17,879 nt of DNA, from assembly GCA_007120095.1 (NCBI GenBank), contig SKOM01000200.1:1-17879 (forward strand), read 5' to 3'. The notes beneath the pieces were generated by a model. That model was not told where the DNA came from. It worked only from the letters and a program-made list of their open reading frames with translations, and did not search any database. Within the stretch, counting starts at the first letter, position 1. Each line of letters opens with the position of its first letter. Both the position numbers and the translations under genes were made by a program. Shown here one piece after another: positions 1 through 5,902 of the stretch. The DNA is from Candidatus Competibacteraceae bacterium (GTDB taxonomy: Bacteria > Pseudomonadota > Gammaproteobacteria > Competibacterales > Competibacteraceae).

Positions 1-69
1 CGCGAAGCTGAATTCGTCTGGACGGATCAGCATGGCCAAACGGTCAGCGAAACCCGCCAACTGCTGTGA
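1..69 (+). CDS. C-terminal fragment of an unidentified protein
   Basis: An open frame from the window edge ends in TGA at 67-69 and leaves only 22 residues, ending in SETRQLL. The fragment is hydrophilic and carries no motif I recognise. It converges on the leftward amidoligase, whose stop lies about 23 bases away. The short gap has no clear terminator hairpin. The frame is open throughout and ends where a gene would be expected to end, but it is too short to name. Confidence 0.45.
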   Translation, partial: REAEFVWTDQHGQTVSETRQLL

Positions 70-92
70 CAGAGACAGGGGGTCGGGTGCAT

Positions 93-1043
93 TTAATGCT
101 CCATTAACTGCTCAACCCGGCTCGGCCAGTCGGCAAACCAATCCCCGGTGACGCGCCCCAGAATCTGACGATAAGCGTCACTCAGCGTCGCGAGCTTGTC
201 ACGATCTTGAGCTAAGGATTCAATCAACAGCCACTGTTGCCACTCATCGCTGAGTCGCCATTGCGGATCCCCAATCCGACAATTGGCCAGTCGATAATGA
301 TAGGTTGGCCGGGGTTTGGTTTTGTCATCACCAACAGCGGCGTGGACACGTTCAGCGTCGATATGGGCAAACAGCGGTAACAAATCCAGCGCTCGGTTAC
401 GAGTCGGATTATGGGCGAGGTAGTCATCGATCAGCGTAGTGATATTCGGTCGGTAATCCGTCGCCAGAATCTGTTCAACATACTCAGCAGGCCAGGGACG
501 GATAAAGGGCACGATACGCCGCACAGGATCAATGTGCATGCGGATCAACAGCCAATCATGCAATACGGCAAAAGCCTGCATGGTCGGCAAAATATCAGCG
601 ACTTCAAGCCCCGTAACCTCAGGATTAAAATGTACCCCAAAAGCATACATCAAGGCGTCATCCGTACCGCGCGCCCCGGCTTGGCGCAATGCGATCATTA
701 AGTCGTCGAGTTCTACCACCTGATCAAAAGCAATCGGTGCGGTGACAATCTCACAGGGAGTGACCTGGCGCGCCAAAGCCGCCAGCATCTCTTCTGACCA
801 CTGATCAATGGCTCCCGGCTCCTGAGCGGCCTCAGCCCGTGCCTGCCCTAAACGTTTAAGCAAAGCAAAATCCACTTCAACAACGCAGTCGCCCAGTTGC
901 GTACCTTTAACTTGAATCTCATAGTCGGTGCGCACATCCAGTCTACCACCCAGAACCGCAACGACTTGTTCTGCTACCGTCCGCACCGGCAAGCCGATAA
1001 ATTCGACTTCGACACCGACATGACGTTTTTTTTGCGAATCCAT
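93..1043 (-). CDS. Amidoligase family protein (GS-like fold, Amidoligase_2 type)
   Basis: Predicted ATP-dependent ligase of the glutamine-synthetase-like fold that would join an amine to a carboxylate on a small molecule or peptide; the substrate is unknown. From the ATG at 1043 the protein has 316 residues. Visible family features are GVEVEF at residues 10-15 (E-x-E metal/ATP site), a VEVD motif near 55-58, EIVTAPI at 98-104, GVHFNPE at 136-142 and a basic stretch with YHYRLANCR near 248-256. The frame stays open upstream to a GTG at 1142, but that segment runs through a terminator hairpin and poly-U tract and lacks family residues. ATG 1043 sits seven residues before GVEVEF and is preferred, although no good ribosome binding site is visible. 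It is divergent from the DUF1611-epimerase pair, which suggests a shared pathway. The family call is firm; the reaction is not known. Confidence 0.8.
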   Translation of the reverse strand: MDSQKKRHVGVEVEFIGLPVRTVAEQVVAVLGGRLDVRTDYEIQVKGTQLGDCVVEVDFALLKRLGQARAEAAQEPGAIDQWSEEMLAALARQVTPCEIVTAPIAFDQVVELDDLMIALRQAGARGTDDALMYAFGVHFNPEVTGLEVADILPTMQAFAVLHDWLLIRMHIDPVRRIVPFIRPWPAEYVEQILATDYRPNITTLIDDYLAHNPTRNRALDLLPLFAHIDAERVHAAVGDDKTKPRPTYHYRLANCRIGDPQWRLSDEWQQWLLIESLAQDRDKLATLSDAYRQILGRVTGDWFADWPSRVEQLMEH

Positions 1044-1079
1044 GATTGATGATTTTATTTGCTGCTGTGAAAATATGGA

Positions 1080-1087
1080 CATTATAA
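1080..1087 (-). promoter_or_regulatory. Possible -10 element upstream of the amidoligase gene
   Basis: TATAAT reads on the minus strand at 1086-1081, immediately after the poly-U tract of the small-RNA terminator and about 38 bases before the amidoligase ATG at 1043. A transcript would start near 1074 and have a leader of about 30 bases. No convincing -35 hexamer lies at the proper spacing, so the site is weak or needs an activator. The alternative is that the amidoligase is expressed by read-through from the sigma-54 promoter. Confidence 0.35.
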
Positions 1088-1089
1088 GC

Positions 1090-1116
1090 AAAAAAAAACT
1101 CTCGTTGCCGAGAGTT
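1090..1116 (-). terminator. Rho-independent terminator of the predicted small RNA
   Basis: On the minus strand the stem ACTCTCG / CGAGAGT (1115-1109 with 1104-1098) closes on a GCAA tetraloop and is followed by nine T residues (1098-1090). One extra A-T pair extends the stem. No protein gene ends upstream on this strand, so the terminator must belong to a non-coding transcript or act as an attenuator ahead of the amidoligase gene. Confidence 0.85.
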
Positions 1117-1165
1117 AATGCTAGGAGAACCACTATAAACACAGCCGTTGCTTATGCCATGTTGG
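1090..1165 (-). ncRNA. Predicted sigma-54-dependent small RNA
   Basis: A transcript of about 76 nt is predicted from the start expected 12 bases after the -12 GC (about 1165) to the end of the U tract (1090). It has no evident protein role: the ATG near its 5' end is followed two codons later by a stop. An imperfect 5' stem can form between ATAAGC and GCT...TTTAT. A single-stranded CU-rich stretch (TTCTCCT, minus strand over 1123-1129) follows, then the terminator hairpin with a GNRA-type loop and nine U residues, as in Hfq-dependent RNAs. The CU stretch is complementary to Shine-Dalgarno sequences, so targeting of translation starts is plausible. It does not match Qrr, CrcZ, NrsZ or GlmY/GlmZ as I know them. 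Expression and function are unproven. Confidence 0.55.
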
Positions 1166-1176
1166 TAATAGGTTAA

Positions 1177-1192
1177 GCACTCATCGTGCCAA
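1177..1192 (-). promoter_or_regulatory. Sigma-54 (RpoN) -24/-12 promoter
   Basis: The minus strand reads TTGGCACGATGAGTGCTT from 1192 downward. TGGCACG matches the -24 consensus exactly, the GG and GC pairs have the obligatory spacing, and the -12 box is GTGC instead of TTGC. The predicted start is about 1165. The roughly 45 bases upstream (1191-1240) are almost pure A/T, as is common for IHF-type bending regions between sigma-54 promoters and enhancer sites. Confidence 0.7.
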
Positions 1193-1246
1193 AATATTTA
1201 ATTATTTTTAAAACAAAATCTTAAATAAATTCTTTTACCTTTAATC

Positions 1247-1278
1247 GCAGATCGGGCTGACTTGTGACAAATATCTGC
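1247..1278. promoter_or_regulatory. Candidate enhancer-binding dyad
   Basis: GCAGAT (1247-1252) and ATCTGC (1273-1278) form an inverted repeat with a 20-base spacer. Inside it lies the short palindrome TTGTGACAA (1262-1270). The centre is about 100 bases upstream of the predicted sigma-54 start, the usual distance for a bacterial enhancer-binding protein. The arms are only six bases, so chance is possible. Confidence 0.3.
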
Positions 1279-1282
1279 TGCT

Positions 1283-1310
1283 CATTTTGGGCCACTACCT
1301 GCCCAAAATG
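1283..1310. promoter_or_regulatory. Perfect 10-base inverted repeat upstream of the DUF1611 gene
   Basis: CATTTTGGGC (1283-1292) and GCCCAAAATG (1301-1310) are exact inverted copies separated by eight bases. The repeat lies 70-97 bases before the DUF1611 start, within the region shared by the divergent transcription units. It could be an operator for a dimeric regulator or a hairpin in the leader. No T run follows, so it is not a simple terminator. Confidence 0.5.
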
Positions 1311-1379
1311 GTCCACTCAGCAATCCTATCCACTCCGATTTCCTGCTACGCTACGCAAAAATTTTTAAGGAAACCTGAT

Positions 1380-2450
1380 ATGCGACCTAGCCCGGCCATC
1401 GTCTTGGCCCATCATTATTACCGCAGCGATAATGGCAAAACCGCTCACGGCCTGGTGCGTGGCAGCGACCGCTTCCGCATCTATGCCGTAGTCGATCCTG
1501 ATTGTGCCGGTCAGGATGCCGGTGAAGTGCTGGATGGCATTCACCGGGGCATTCCTCTGGTCGCCAGTATTAACGAAGCCATCGCCATCGCCCCTGAAAC
1601 GCCCCGCCACGCGCTGGTAGGGGTGGCCACTCATGGGGGACGTCTCACCCCGGAGCTACGCGCTTATCTGCTCGAAGCCATTCAGCGGGGTCTAGGCATT
1701 GTCAACGGATTGCATGAATACACCGCCGATGATCCTGAGTTAGCCGCTGCGGCCCAGGAACAGGTGGTGGAACTCATCGATCTGCGCCGTCCCAAGCCGA
1801 AATCCGAGCTGCATTTTTGGAGTGGAGCGATTAAAGCGCTGTCGATTCCGCGGATCGCAGTACTGGGCACGGATTGTGCCGTAGGCAAACGTACCACCAC
1901 CCGGTTATTGACCCAGGCATTAAACACAGCCGGGATTAAAACCGAGATGATCTACACCGGCCAGACTGGATGGTTGCAGGGCGGACATTATGGGTTTGTC
2001 TTGGATTCCGTGGTCAATGATTACGTCAGCGGGGAACTGGAGCACGCCCTTATGACCTGCGCCCAGGAGTTAGCCCCTGATTTAATGCTTATTGAGGGCC
2101 AATCGGCTCTGCGCAACCCGTCCGGCCCCTGTGGTGCAGAATTGTTAATCTCCGGTGGCGCGCGCGGGGTAATCCTGCAACATGCCCCAGGGCGTAAATT
2201 TTTTGACGGCTGTGAACACCTCGGCTATCCGATACCTCCGCTGGCGGATGAAATCGGTCTGATCGGCCTTTACGGCTCGCGGGTGCTGGCGGTCACCCTT
2301 AACGGTCAAGGGTTCAGCGCTGAGGCGCTGGCCGCCGAACGTGAACGCCTGGAAGCCGAACTGGATATTCCCGTGATTCGCCCCTTAACCGATGGGGTTG
2401 AGCGTTTGATTCCCGTCATCCGTGCTTTTATCAGCGAGGCAAATCGATGA
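1380..2450 (+). CDS. DUF1611 family P-loop protein (DgcN-like superfamily)
   Basis: A 356-residue protein with the two-part DUF1611 layout: an N-terminal alpha/beta domain (about 1-140) and a C-terminal nucleotide-binding-like domain. The second domain carries a P-loop variant GTDCAVGK at 163-170, TGQTG at 193-197 and IEGQSAL at 238-244. One characterised family branch, DgcN, N-acetylates D-glutamate and partners an epimerase-fold racemase, DgcA. This protein lacks the N-terminal LFLGD-type motif I associate with DgcN, so it is named only at family level. The frame is open from a TTG at 1287. The ATG at 1380 is chosen because AAGGA lies eight bases upstream (1367-1371) and the upstream stretch contains the inverted repeat. 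Its stop overlaps the epimerase start (ATGA), indicating translational coupling. Confidence 0.8.
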   Translation: MRPSPAIVLAHHYYRSDNGKTAHGLVRGSDRFRIYAVVDPDCAGQDAGEVLDGIHRGIPLVASINEAIAIAPETPRHALVGVATHGGRLTPELRAYLLEAIQRGLGIVNGLHEYTADDPELAAAAQEQVVELIDLRRPKPKSELHFWSGAIKALSIPRIAVLGTDCAVGKRTTTRLLTQALNTAGIKTEMIYTGQTGWLQGGHYGFVLDSVVNDYVSGELEHALMTCAQELAPDLMLIEGQSALRNPSGPCGAELLISGGARGVILQHAPGRKFFDGCEHLGYPIPPLADEIGLIGLYGSRVLAVTLNGQGFSAEALAAERERLEAELDIPVIRPLTDGVERLIPVIRAFISEANR

Positions 2451-3523
2451 AGATTACCCGGCTATTAACTTGGCAGGAACATCTACCACTCACTCGGCCC
2501 TATACCATCGCTTACCACAGCATTGATTCGGTCAGCAACTGGATTGTTGAACTGTATACCGACACCGGCCTGATCGGTTATGGTGCCGCCTCGCCAAGCG
2601 AGCATGTGACCGGCGAAACCGAATCCGCCTGCGCGGCAGCACTCAGCCAGGACAATCTCGCGTGGCTATTGGGTAGCGACCCACGCGAGCTACCCTGGCT
2701 ATGCCGCAAACTCAGCGACCGTCTAACATATACCCCAGCGGCACGAGCCGCCGTTGATATGGCCTTGCATGATTTACTGGCTCAGCACCTTGAGCTGCCC
2801 TTGGTGCGCATGCTGGGGCAGGCTCATGAGCGCTTACCCACTTCGATCACCATCGGCATAAAATCTGTCGCCGAAACGTTAGAGGAAGCCGATGAATACC
2901 TGGGCCGCGGCTTCCGTATTCTTAAGGTGAAGCTTGGCATGAACCTCGAGGAGGACATCGAACGCCTCAGCAAACTGCGTGAGCGTATGGGGGCAGGTAT
3001 CGGCATTCGGGTCGATCCCAATCAAGGGTACGATGCCCGCGATGTAGAACGCTTTATCACCGCTACGGCCGATCTGGACATCGAGTTTCTAGAGCAACCG
3101 ATGGCTGCGGCTGATATAGACACGATGCGCCAACTACCCGCCGTGGTGCGCCGCTGCCTGGCTGCTGATGAAAGCCTGCTCAATGAACGCGATGCACTGC
3201 GTCTGCTCAACCCCAGCCCAGCCTGTGGTATTTTCAATATCAAGCTGATGAAATGCGGAGGTATTCGCCCCGCCCAACGCATCGCCACCTTCGCTGAAAC
3301 AGCGGGTATCGAATTGATGTGGGGATGCATGGATGAAAGCATTATCAGTATCAGCGCCGCGTTGCACACCGCCTTGGCTTCGCCCGCGACGGCCTATCTG
3401 GATTTGGACGGCAGCTTTGATCTCGCCCGCGACGTGGTCAGCGGAGGTTTTACTGTGGACAACGGCTATTTAACGCCCTGTGATCAGCCCGGTTTAGGGC
3501 TGCAACGCACGATCCGGCCTTGA
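2447..3523 (+). CDS. Dipeptide epimerase (enolase superfamily, MLE subgroup)
   Basis: Cytoplasmic Mg-dependent enzyme that inverts the alpha-carbon of one residue of a dipeptide, as in L-Ala-D/L-Glu epimerases of murein-peptide salvage. The 358 residues hold the full catalytic set: KVK at 160-162 (acid/base lysine K162), metal ligands D190 (VDPNQ), E216 (EQP) and D241 (DES), and the opposite lysine K266 in IKLMKCGG. The DxD at 319-321 in LDLDGSFDL is the motif known to bind the dipeptide ammonium group. This supports a dipeptide substrate over N-acetyl-glutamate, although DgcA-type racemases share the fold. The whole protein resembles, from memory, the Methylococcus capsulatus enzyme, which was assigned cationic dipeptides. 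It overlaps the DUF1611 gene by four bases. The exact substrate is unknown. Confidence 0.88.
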   Translation: MKITRLLTWQEHLPLTRPYTIAYHSIDSVSNWIVELYTDTGLIGYGAASPSEHVTGETESACAAALSQDNLAWLLGSDPRELPWLCRKLSDRLTYTPAARAAVDMALHDLLAQHLELPLVRMLGQAHERLPTSITIGIKSVAETLEEADEYLGRGFRILKVKLGMNLEEDIERLSKLRERMGAGIGIRVDPNQGYDARDVERFITATADLDIEFLEQPMAAADIDTMRQLPAVVRRCLAADESLLNERDALRLLNPSPACGIFNIKLMKCGGIRPAQRIATFAETAGIELMWGCMDESIISISAALHTALASPATAYLDLDGSFDLARDVVSGGFTVDNGYLTPCDQPGLGLQRTIRP

Positions 3524-3616
3524 TGGATCCGCCGCCGGTACCACTACTATGCGTACTGCACCGAACAGACCTATTGCCAGTGCATCGTGCGCTTCATGCG
3601 TATAGATACAAATTGA
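3524..3616 (+). pseudogene. Remnant of a tyrosine recombinase N-terminus (integron-integrase-like)
   Basis: The frame directly after the epimerase stop reads about 30 codons to TGA at 3614-3616. It includes YAYCTEQTYCQCIVRFM, which resembles the core-binding segment Y-x-Y-R-T-E-Q-T-Y-x-x-W-I-x-R-F-I of integron-type integrases. By eye about ten of seventeen positions agree. The rest of the integrase, including the catalytic R-H-R-Y domain, is absent, and there is no start codon or ribosome binding site. I read it as a decayed fragment. Chance similarity cannot be excluded over so short a stretch. Confidence 0.45.
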
Positions 3617-3759
3617 TTAAGTTTGGTTGGCGATGACCCATCGCTGTTTTGGACTTAAGCGTTTTGGTACCGTCCATTTACAACCGTTCAGCACTGCTTT
3701 CAAAAACCTGCGCCCGATAAATAAAAGTCAATATTTTACGATAACTTAGAGGTAAAATT
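3617..3759. other. Gene-free spacer with a weak hairpin
   Basis: No supported gene lies here. GCGATG (3630-3635) and CATCGC (3639-3644) form a six-base stem followed by TGTTTT, possibly a weak terminator for the epimerase operon. An ATG frame at 3633 gives about 38 codons without a ribosome binding site or recognisable motif. The stretch lies between two gene remnants and probably derives from decayed sequence. Confidence 0.4.
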
Positions 3760-3976
3760 CAAGGGAGGTTGGAGTCTCGGCTGCTGGTGTTAACTCTGCA
3801 AAGCCACCCGTGAGCGTTATTCGGAGCTTGAACAGGCGATCTTAGCGCTGCACAGTTACGAGTTACCGGCGAGCTGTGCGCTCACGCTCGATCCGGTTTA
3901 TGCGCCGTTTGCGGACTGGATAGCCGCAGAAACTCTGCTGAGTATCCTGCGGCTTGTGGTGCATCGGAGTGTTTAG
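3760..3976 (+). pseudogene. cutA: Degraded cutA (divalent-cation tolerance protein)
   Basis: Two frames together spell the second half of CutA. Frame one (from 3760) reads QGRLESRLLVL, resembling the W-x-G-x-x-E-S...LLVLKT strand. After a frameshift near 3793, frame two reads CKATRERYSELEQAILALH (3798 onward), then SYELP and FADWIAAETLL, the CutA signature YELPE...Y-x-x-W-I-x-x-E-T. It ends in TAG at 3974-3976. The N-terminal half is missing, there is no usable start, and several residues seem to have been deleted between GRLES and RLLVL. The stop overlaps that of the convergent PEBP gene. An intact CutA is about 105-115 residues; this cannot make one. Confidence 0.75.
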
Positions 3977-4449
3977 CTGCGCTGGTAAGTGCCTACCAAC
4001 CGGTTCATACCGATCACATGGGGTTCAACTTTGTTGAGAAACTCCCAGAGTGTCAGGTTCGGTTCCAGCGCTAGGTCTTGATCCAGCGCCAACAGCCAGA
4101 AGAAGTAATGATGCACCCCATGGCCATTGGGTGGCATCGGGCCGCCATAGCCTTGTTTGCCGAAATCCGTTTGGCCATTGGTGTAGTCGCTGGTGCCTTC
4201 AGGCAGTTCGCTGACCGCAGCGGGGACGTTATACAGTACCCAGTGGACAAAGCCGTAGCTGCCGGGTTTGACCAGCGGGGCGTCGGGATCATGACAAATC
4301 AGGGCAAACGCCTGAGTTCCTTCCGGCGCATCACTCCACTCGAAAGCCGGGGAGATGTTCTCACCCTCACCGGTATGTTGTCGTGGTATGGCTTGGCCTT
4401 GGCCAAAGGCGCTACTGCGCAGTTGCATATCCGATAAGGCAAAACCCAT
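3973..4449 (-). CDS. YbhB/YbcL family Raf-kinase-inhibitor-like protein (PEBP)
   Basis: A 158-residue member of the phosphatidylethanolamine-binding protein superfamily, of unclear bacterial function, probably cytosolic because no signal peptide is visible. Family signatures are the ligand-pocket motif DPDAP at 54-58, HW at 69-70, the loop GYGGPMPPNGHGVHHYFF at 100-117 and a C-terminal helix. The start at 4449 has GGAG eight bases upstream on the minus strand. The gene stands alone between the cutA remnant and the comEA-like gene, which reads the same way across a 115-base gap that holds an imperfect GGCC...GGCC hairpin (4526-4550). The family call is firm. Confidence 0.9.
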   Translation of the reverse strand: MGFALSDMQLRSSAFGQGQAIPRQHTGEGENISPAFEWSDAPEGTQAFALICHDPDAPLVKPGSYGFVHWVLYNVPAAVSELPEGTSDYTNGQTDFGKQGYGGPMPPNGHGVHHYFFWLLALDQDLALEPNLTLWEFLNKVEPHVIGMNRLVGTYQRS

Positions 4450-4564
4450 TGTGGCGACTCCTATTGCTGATTTTCAGGTACAGTCAATACTCGCATTACT
4501 GGCGGCTGTTGTGCAACGGTTATACGGCCGAGGCATCCTTGCCTGTGGCCTGAAAGGTGTGGTG

Positions 4565-4879
4565 CTAGTAGTTTGAGGTTGTGGGTGAAGTCGGTGTCGA
4601 GGCAGGTGTTGATGTTTCTGAGCCACCGACAGTGATTTGGTCACGAATAGAGGACAAAATACCCTGACCGATGCCAGGAACACGGGTTATGTCTTCAACT
4701 GTGTTGAAATTACCGTTAGTTTGGCGATCTTCAATGATAGCTGCGGCGCGGGTGGCACCAATGCCATCGAGCGTTCTGAGGGTTGCAGCATCAGCGGTGT
4801 TGATGTTGACTGGTTGGGCCACCGCCAAGGCTGAGAACAGGCTTAAAAAGATTGCCGCAAGAAGAAATTTAATTCTCAT
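4565..4879 (-). CDS. Secreted ComEA-like helix-hairpin-helix DNA-binding protein
   Basis: A 104-residue exported protein. Residues 1-21 form a signal peptide (MRIKF, hydrophobic core, ALAVA then Q). NINTADAATLRTLDGIG (25-41) and VPGIGQ (68-73) are the two hairpins of a (HhH)2 domain that binds DNA without sequence specificity. The tail from about residue 85 is Ser/Thr/Pro-rich. In competent gammaproteobacteria such small ComEA proteins sit in the periplasm and pull in transforming DNA. The frame is open to an ATG at 4894, but GGAGGT lies eight bases before the ATG at 4879 and that start opens a normal signal peptide, so 4879 is chosen. No other competence gene is nearby. Confidence 0.88.
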   Translation of the reverse strand: MRIKFLLAAIFLSLFSALAVAQPVNINTADAATLRTLDGIGATRAAAIIEDRQTNGNFNTVEDITRVPGIGQGILSSIRDQITVGGSETSTPASTPTSPTTSNY

Positions 4880-5038
4880 TAATATTACCTCCATTGGTAG
4901 TCTGTGCGTCTTTGACGTGCGGATAAACCCGCAATCTTAAGCGTAGTCGATTTTCTAACCGTTGCAACACGGTGGCATAATATTTCTTTTTTTACTGCAA
5001 CCCATCAACTCTCACACTGTAACCACTGGAAAAAATCA

Positions 5039-5902
5039 ATGAATATGCGATTCGGACATCTATCAGGATTGGGCCAGCACGGTTTTCACCGTATTCACTA
5101 TACCGAATGGGGGGCGGCTGATAACCCCCGAGTGCTGATCTGCGTCCATGGTCTGACGCGCAATGGCCGTGATTTCGATACCTTCGCTGACGCCATGTCA
5201 GCCGATTACCGCGTGATCTGTCCGGACATTGTTGGTCGGGGCTGTAGCGATTGGCTGGAAGATAAATCGCAGTACAATTACTCTCAGTATCTTGTCGATA
5301 TGACTGCACTGATCGCCCGTTCAGGTGCCAGCCAGGTTGATTGGCTGGGTACCTCGATGGGTGGACTGATCGGCATGCTGCTGGCGGCACAACCGCGCTC
5401 CCCTATTCGTCATCTGATCGTCAATGATGTCGGTCCGCTTATCCCTTACAAGGCTTTGCAGCGCATCGCCTCCTATGTGGGTCAGGCACCCGACTTCCCT
5501 GATATGGCAAGTGCCGAGGCGTATGTGCGTAAGGTGTCTGCGCCGTTTGGCCCTCTGAATGACGCTCAATGGCATCATTTGACCGTACACACTATTCAAC
5601 AACGTGCTGACGGGCGTTACGCTTTCGCTTATGATCCGGGTATTGCTGAGGCTTTTCGTGAGGCCAGCCAAACTGATGTGGATCTGTGGCCGGTTTGGGA
5701 GCAGCTTGATTTGCCGATACTGATCATCCGTGGTGCGGAGTCTGATGTATTGCGCCATGCCGATGCCGTGGCCATGACTGAACGTGGATCGGGAGCTGAT
5801 CTGATTGAATTTGCGGGTGTTGGCCATGCCCCCGTGTTGATGGATCCCGCACAAATTACTCCGGTACGCAACTGGTTGCTGGCCAAACAGGACGACGCTT
5901 GA
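5039..5902 (+). CDS. Alpha/beta hydrolase
   Basis: A 287-residue serine hydrolase of the alpha/beta fold with no signal peptide or lipobox, hence probably cytoplasmic. The oxyanion motif HG is at 37-38, the nucleophile elbow GTSMGG at 104-109 (Ser106), the acid probably Asp236 in GAESD, and the catalytic His263 in GHAP. A cap region lies around 135-215. The ATG at 5039 follows GGAAAA, a weak ribosome site; the ATG two codons later would also serve. The TGA overlaps the ATG of the LolC/E gene by one base, so it is co-translated with the lipoprotein-release genes. The substrate cannot be inferred. The fold is certain; lipase, esterase or peptidase activity is not. Confidence 0.85.
   Translation: MNMRFGHLSGLGQHGFHRIHYTEWGAADNPRVLICVHGLTRNGRDFDTFADAMSADYRVICPDIVGRGCSDWLEDKSQYNYSQYLVDMTALIARSGASQVDWLGTSMGGLIGMLLAAQPRSPIRHLIVNDVGPLIPYKALQRIASYVGQAPDFPDMASAEAYVRKVSAPFGPLNDAQWHHLTVHTIQQRADGRYAFAYDPGIAEAFREASQTDVDLWPVWEQLDLPILIIRGAESDVLRHADAVAMTERGSGADLIEFAGVGHAPVLMDPAQITPVRNWLLAKQDDA

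Noticed and set aside
411..723. Rightward reading frames inside the amidoligase gene
   Set aside because: They are antisense shadows with no start signals or motifs; the leftward frame has clear family motifs.
1044..1142. N-terminal extension of the amidoligase from GTG 1142
   Set aside because: It would translate the small-RNA terminator hairpin and poly-U tract; the conserved E-x-E motif sits just after ATG 1043.
1090..1165. The small RNA as a member of Qrr, CrcZ, NrsZ or GlmY/GlmZ
   Set aside because: The Qrr core, the repeated CA motifs of CrcZ and the GlmY/GlmZ loops as I know them are not seen; only the sigma-54 dependence is shared.
1287..1379. N-terminal extension of the DUF1611 protein from TTG 1287
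   Set aside because: It overlaps the perfect inverted repeat, has no ribosome site and no family-like residues; AAGGA before ATG 1380 decides the start.
3633..3749. Small rightward frame of about 38 codons in the spacer
   Set aside because: No ribosome site and no recognisable motif, and it starts inside a hairpin between two gene remnants.
4992..5390. Leftward reading frame over the alpha/beta hydrolase start
   Set aside because: It is a shadow of the hydrolase frame, which carries the catalytic motifs; no ribosome site.
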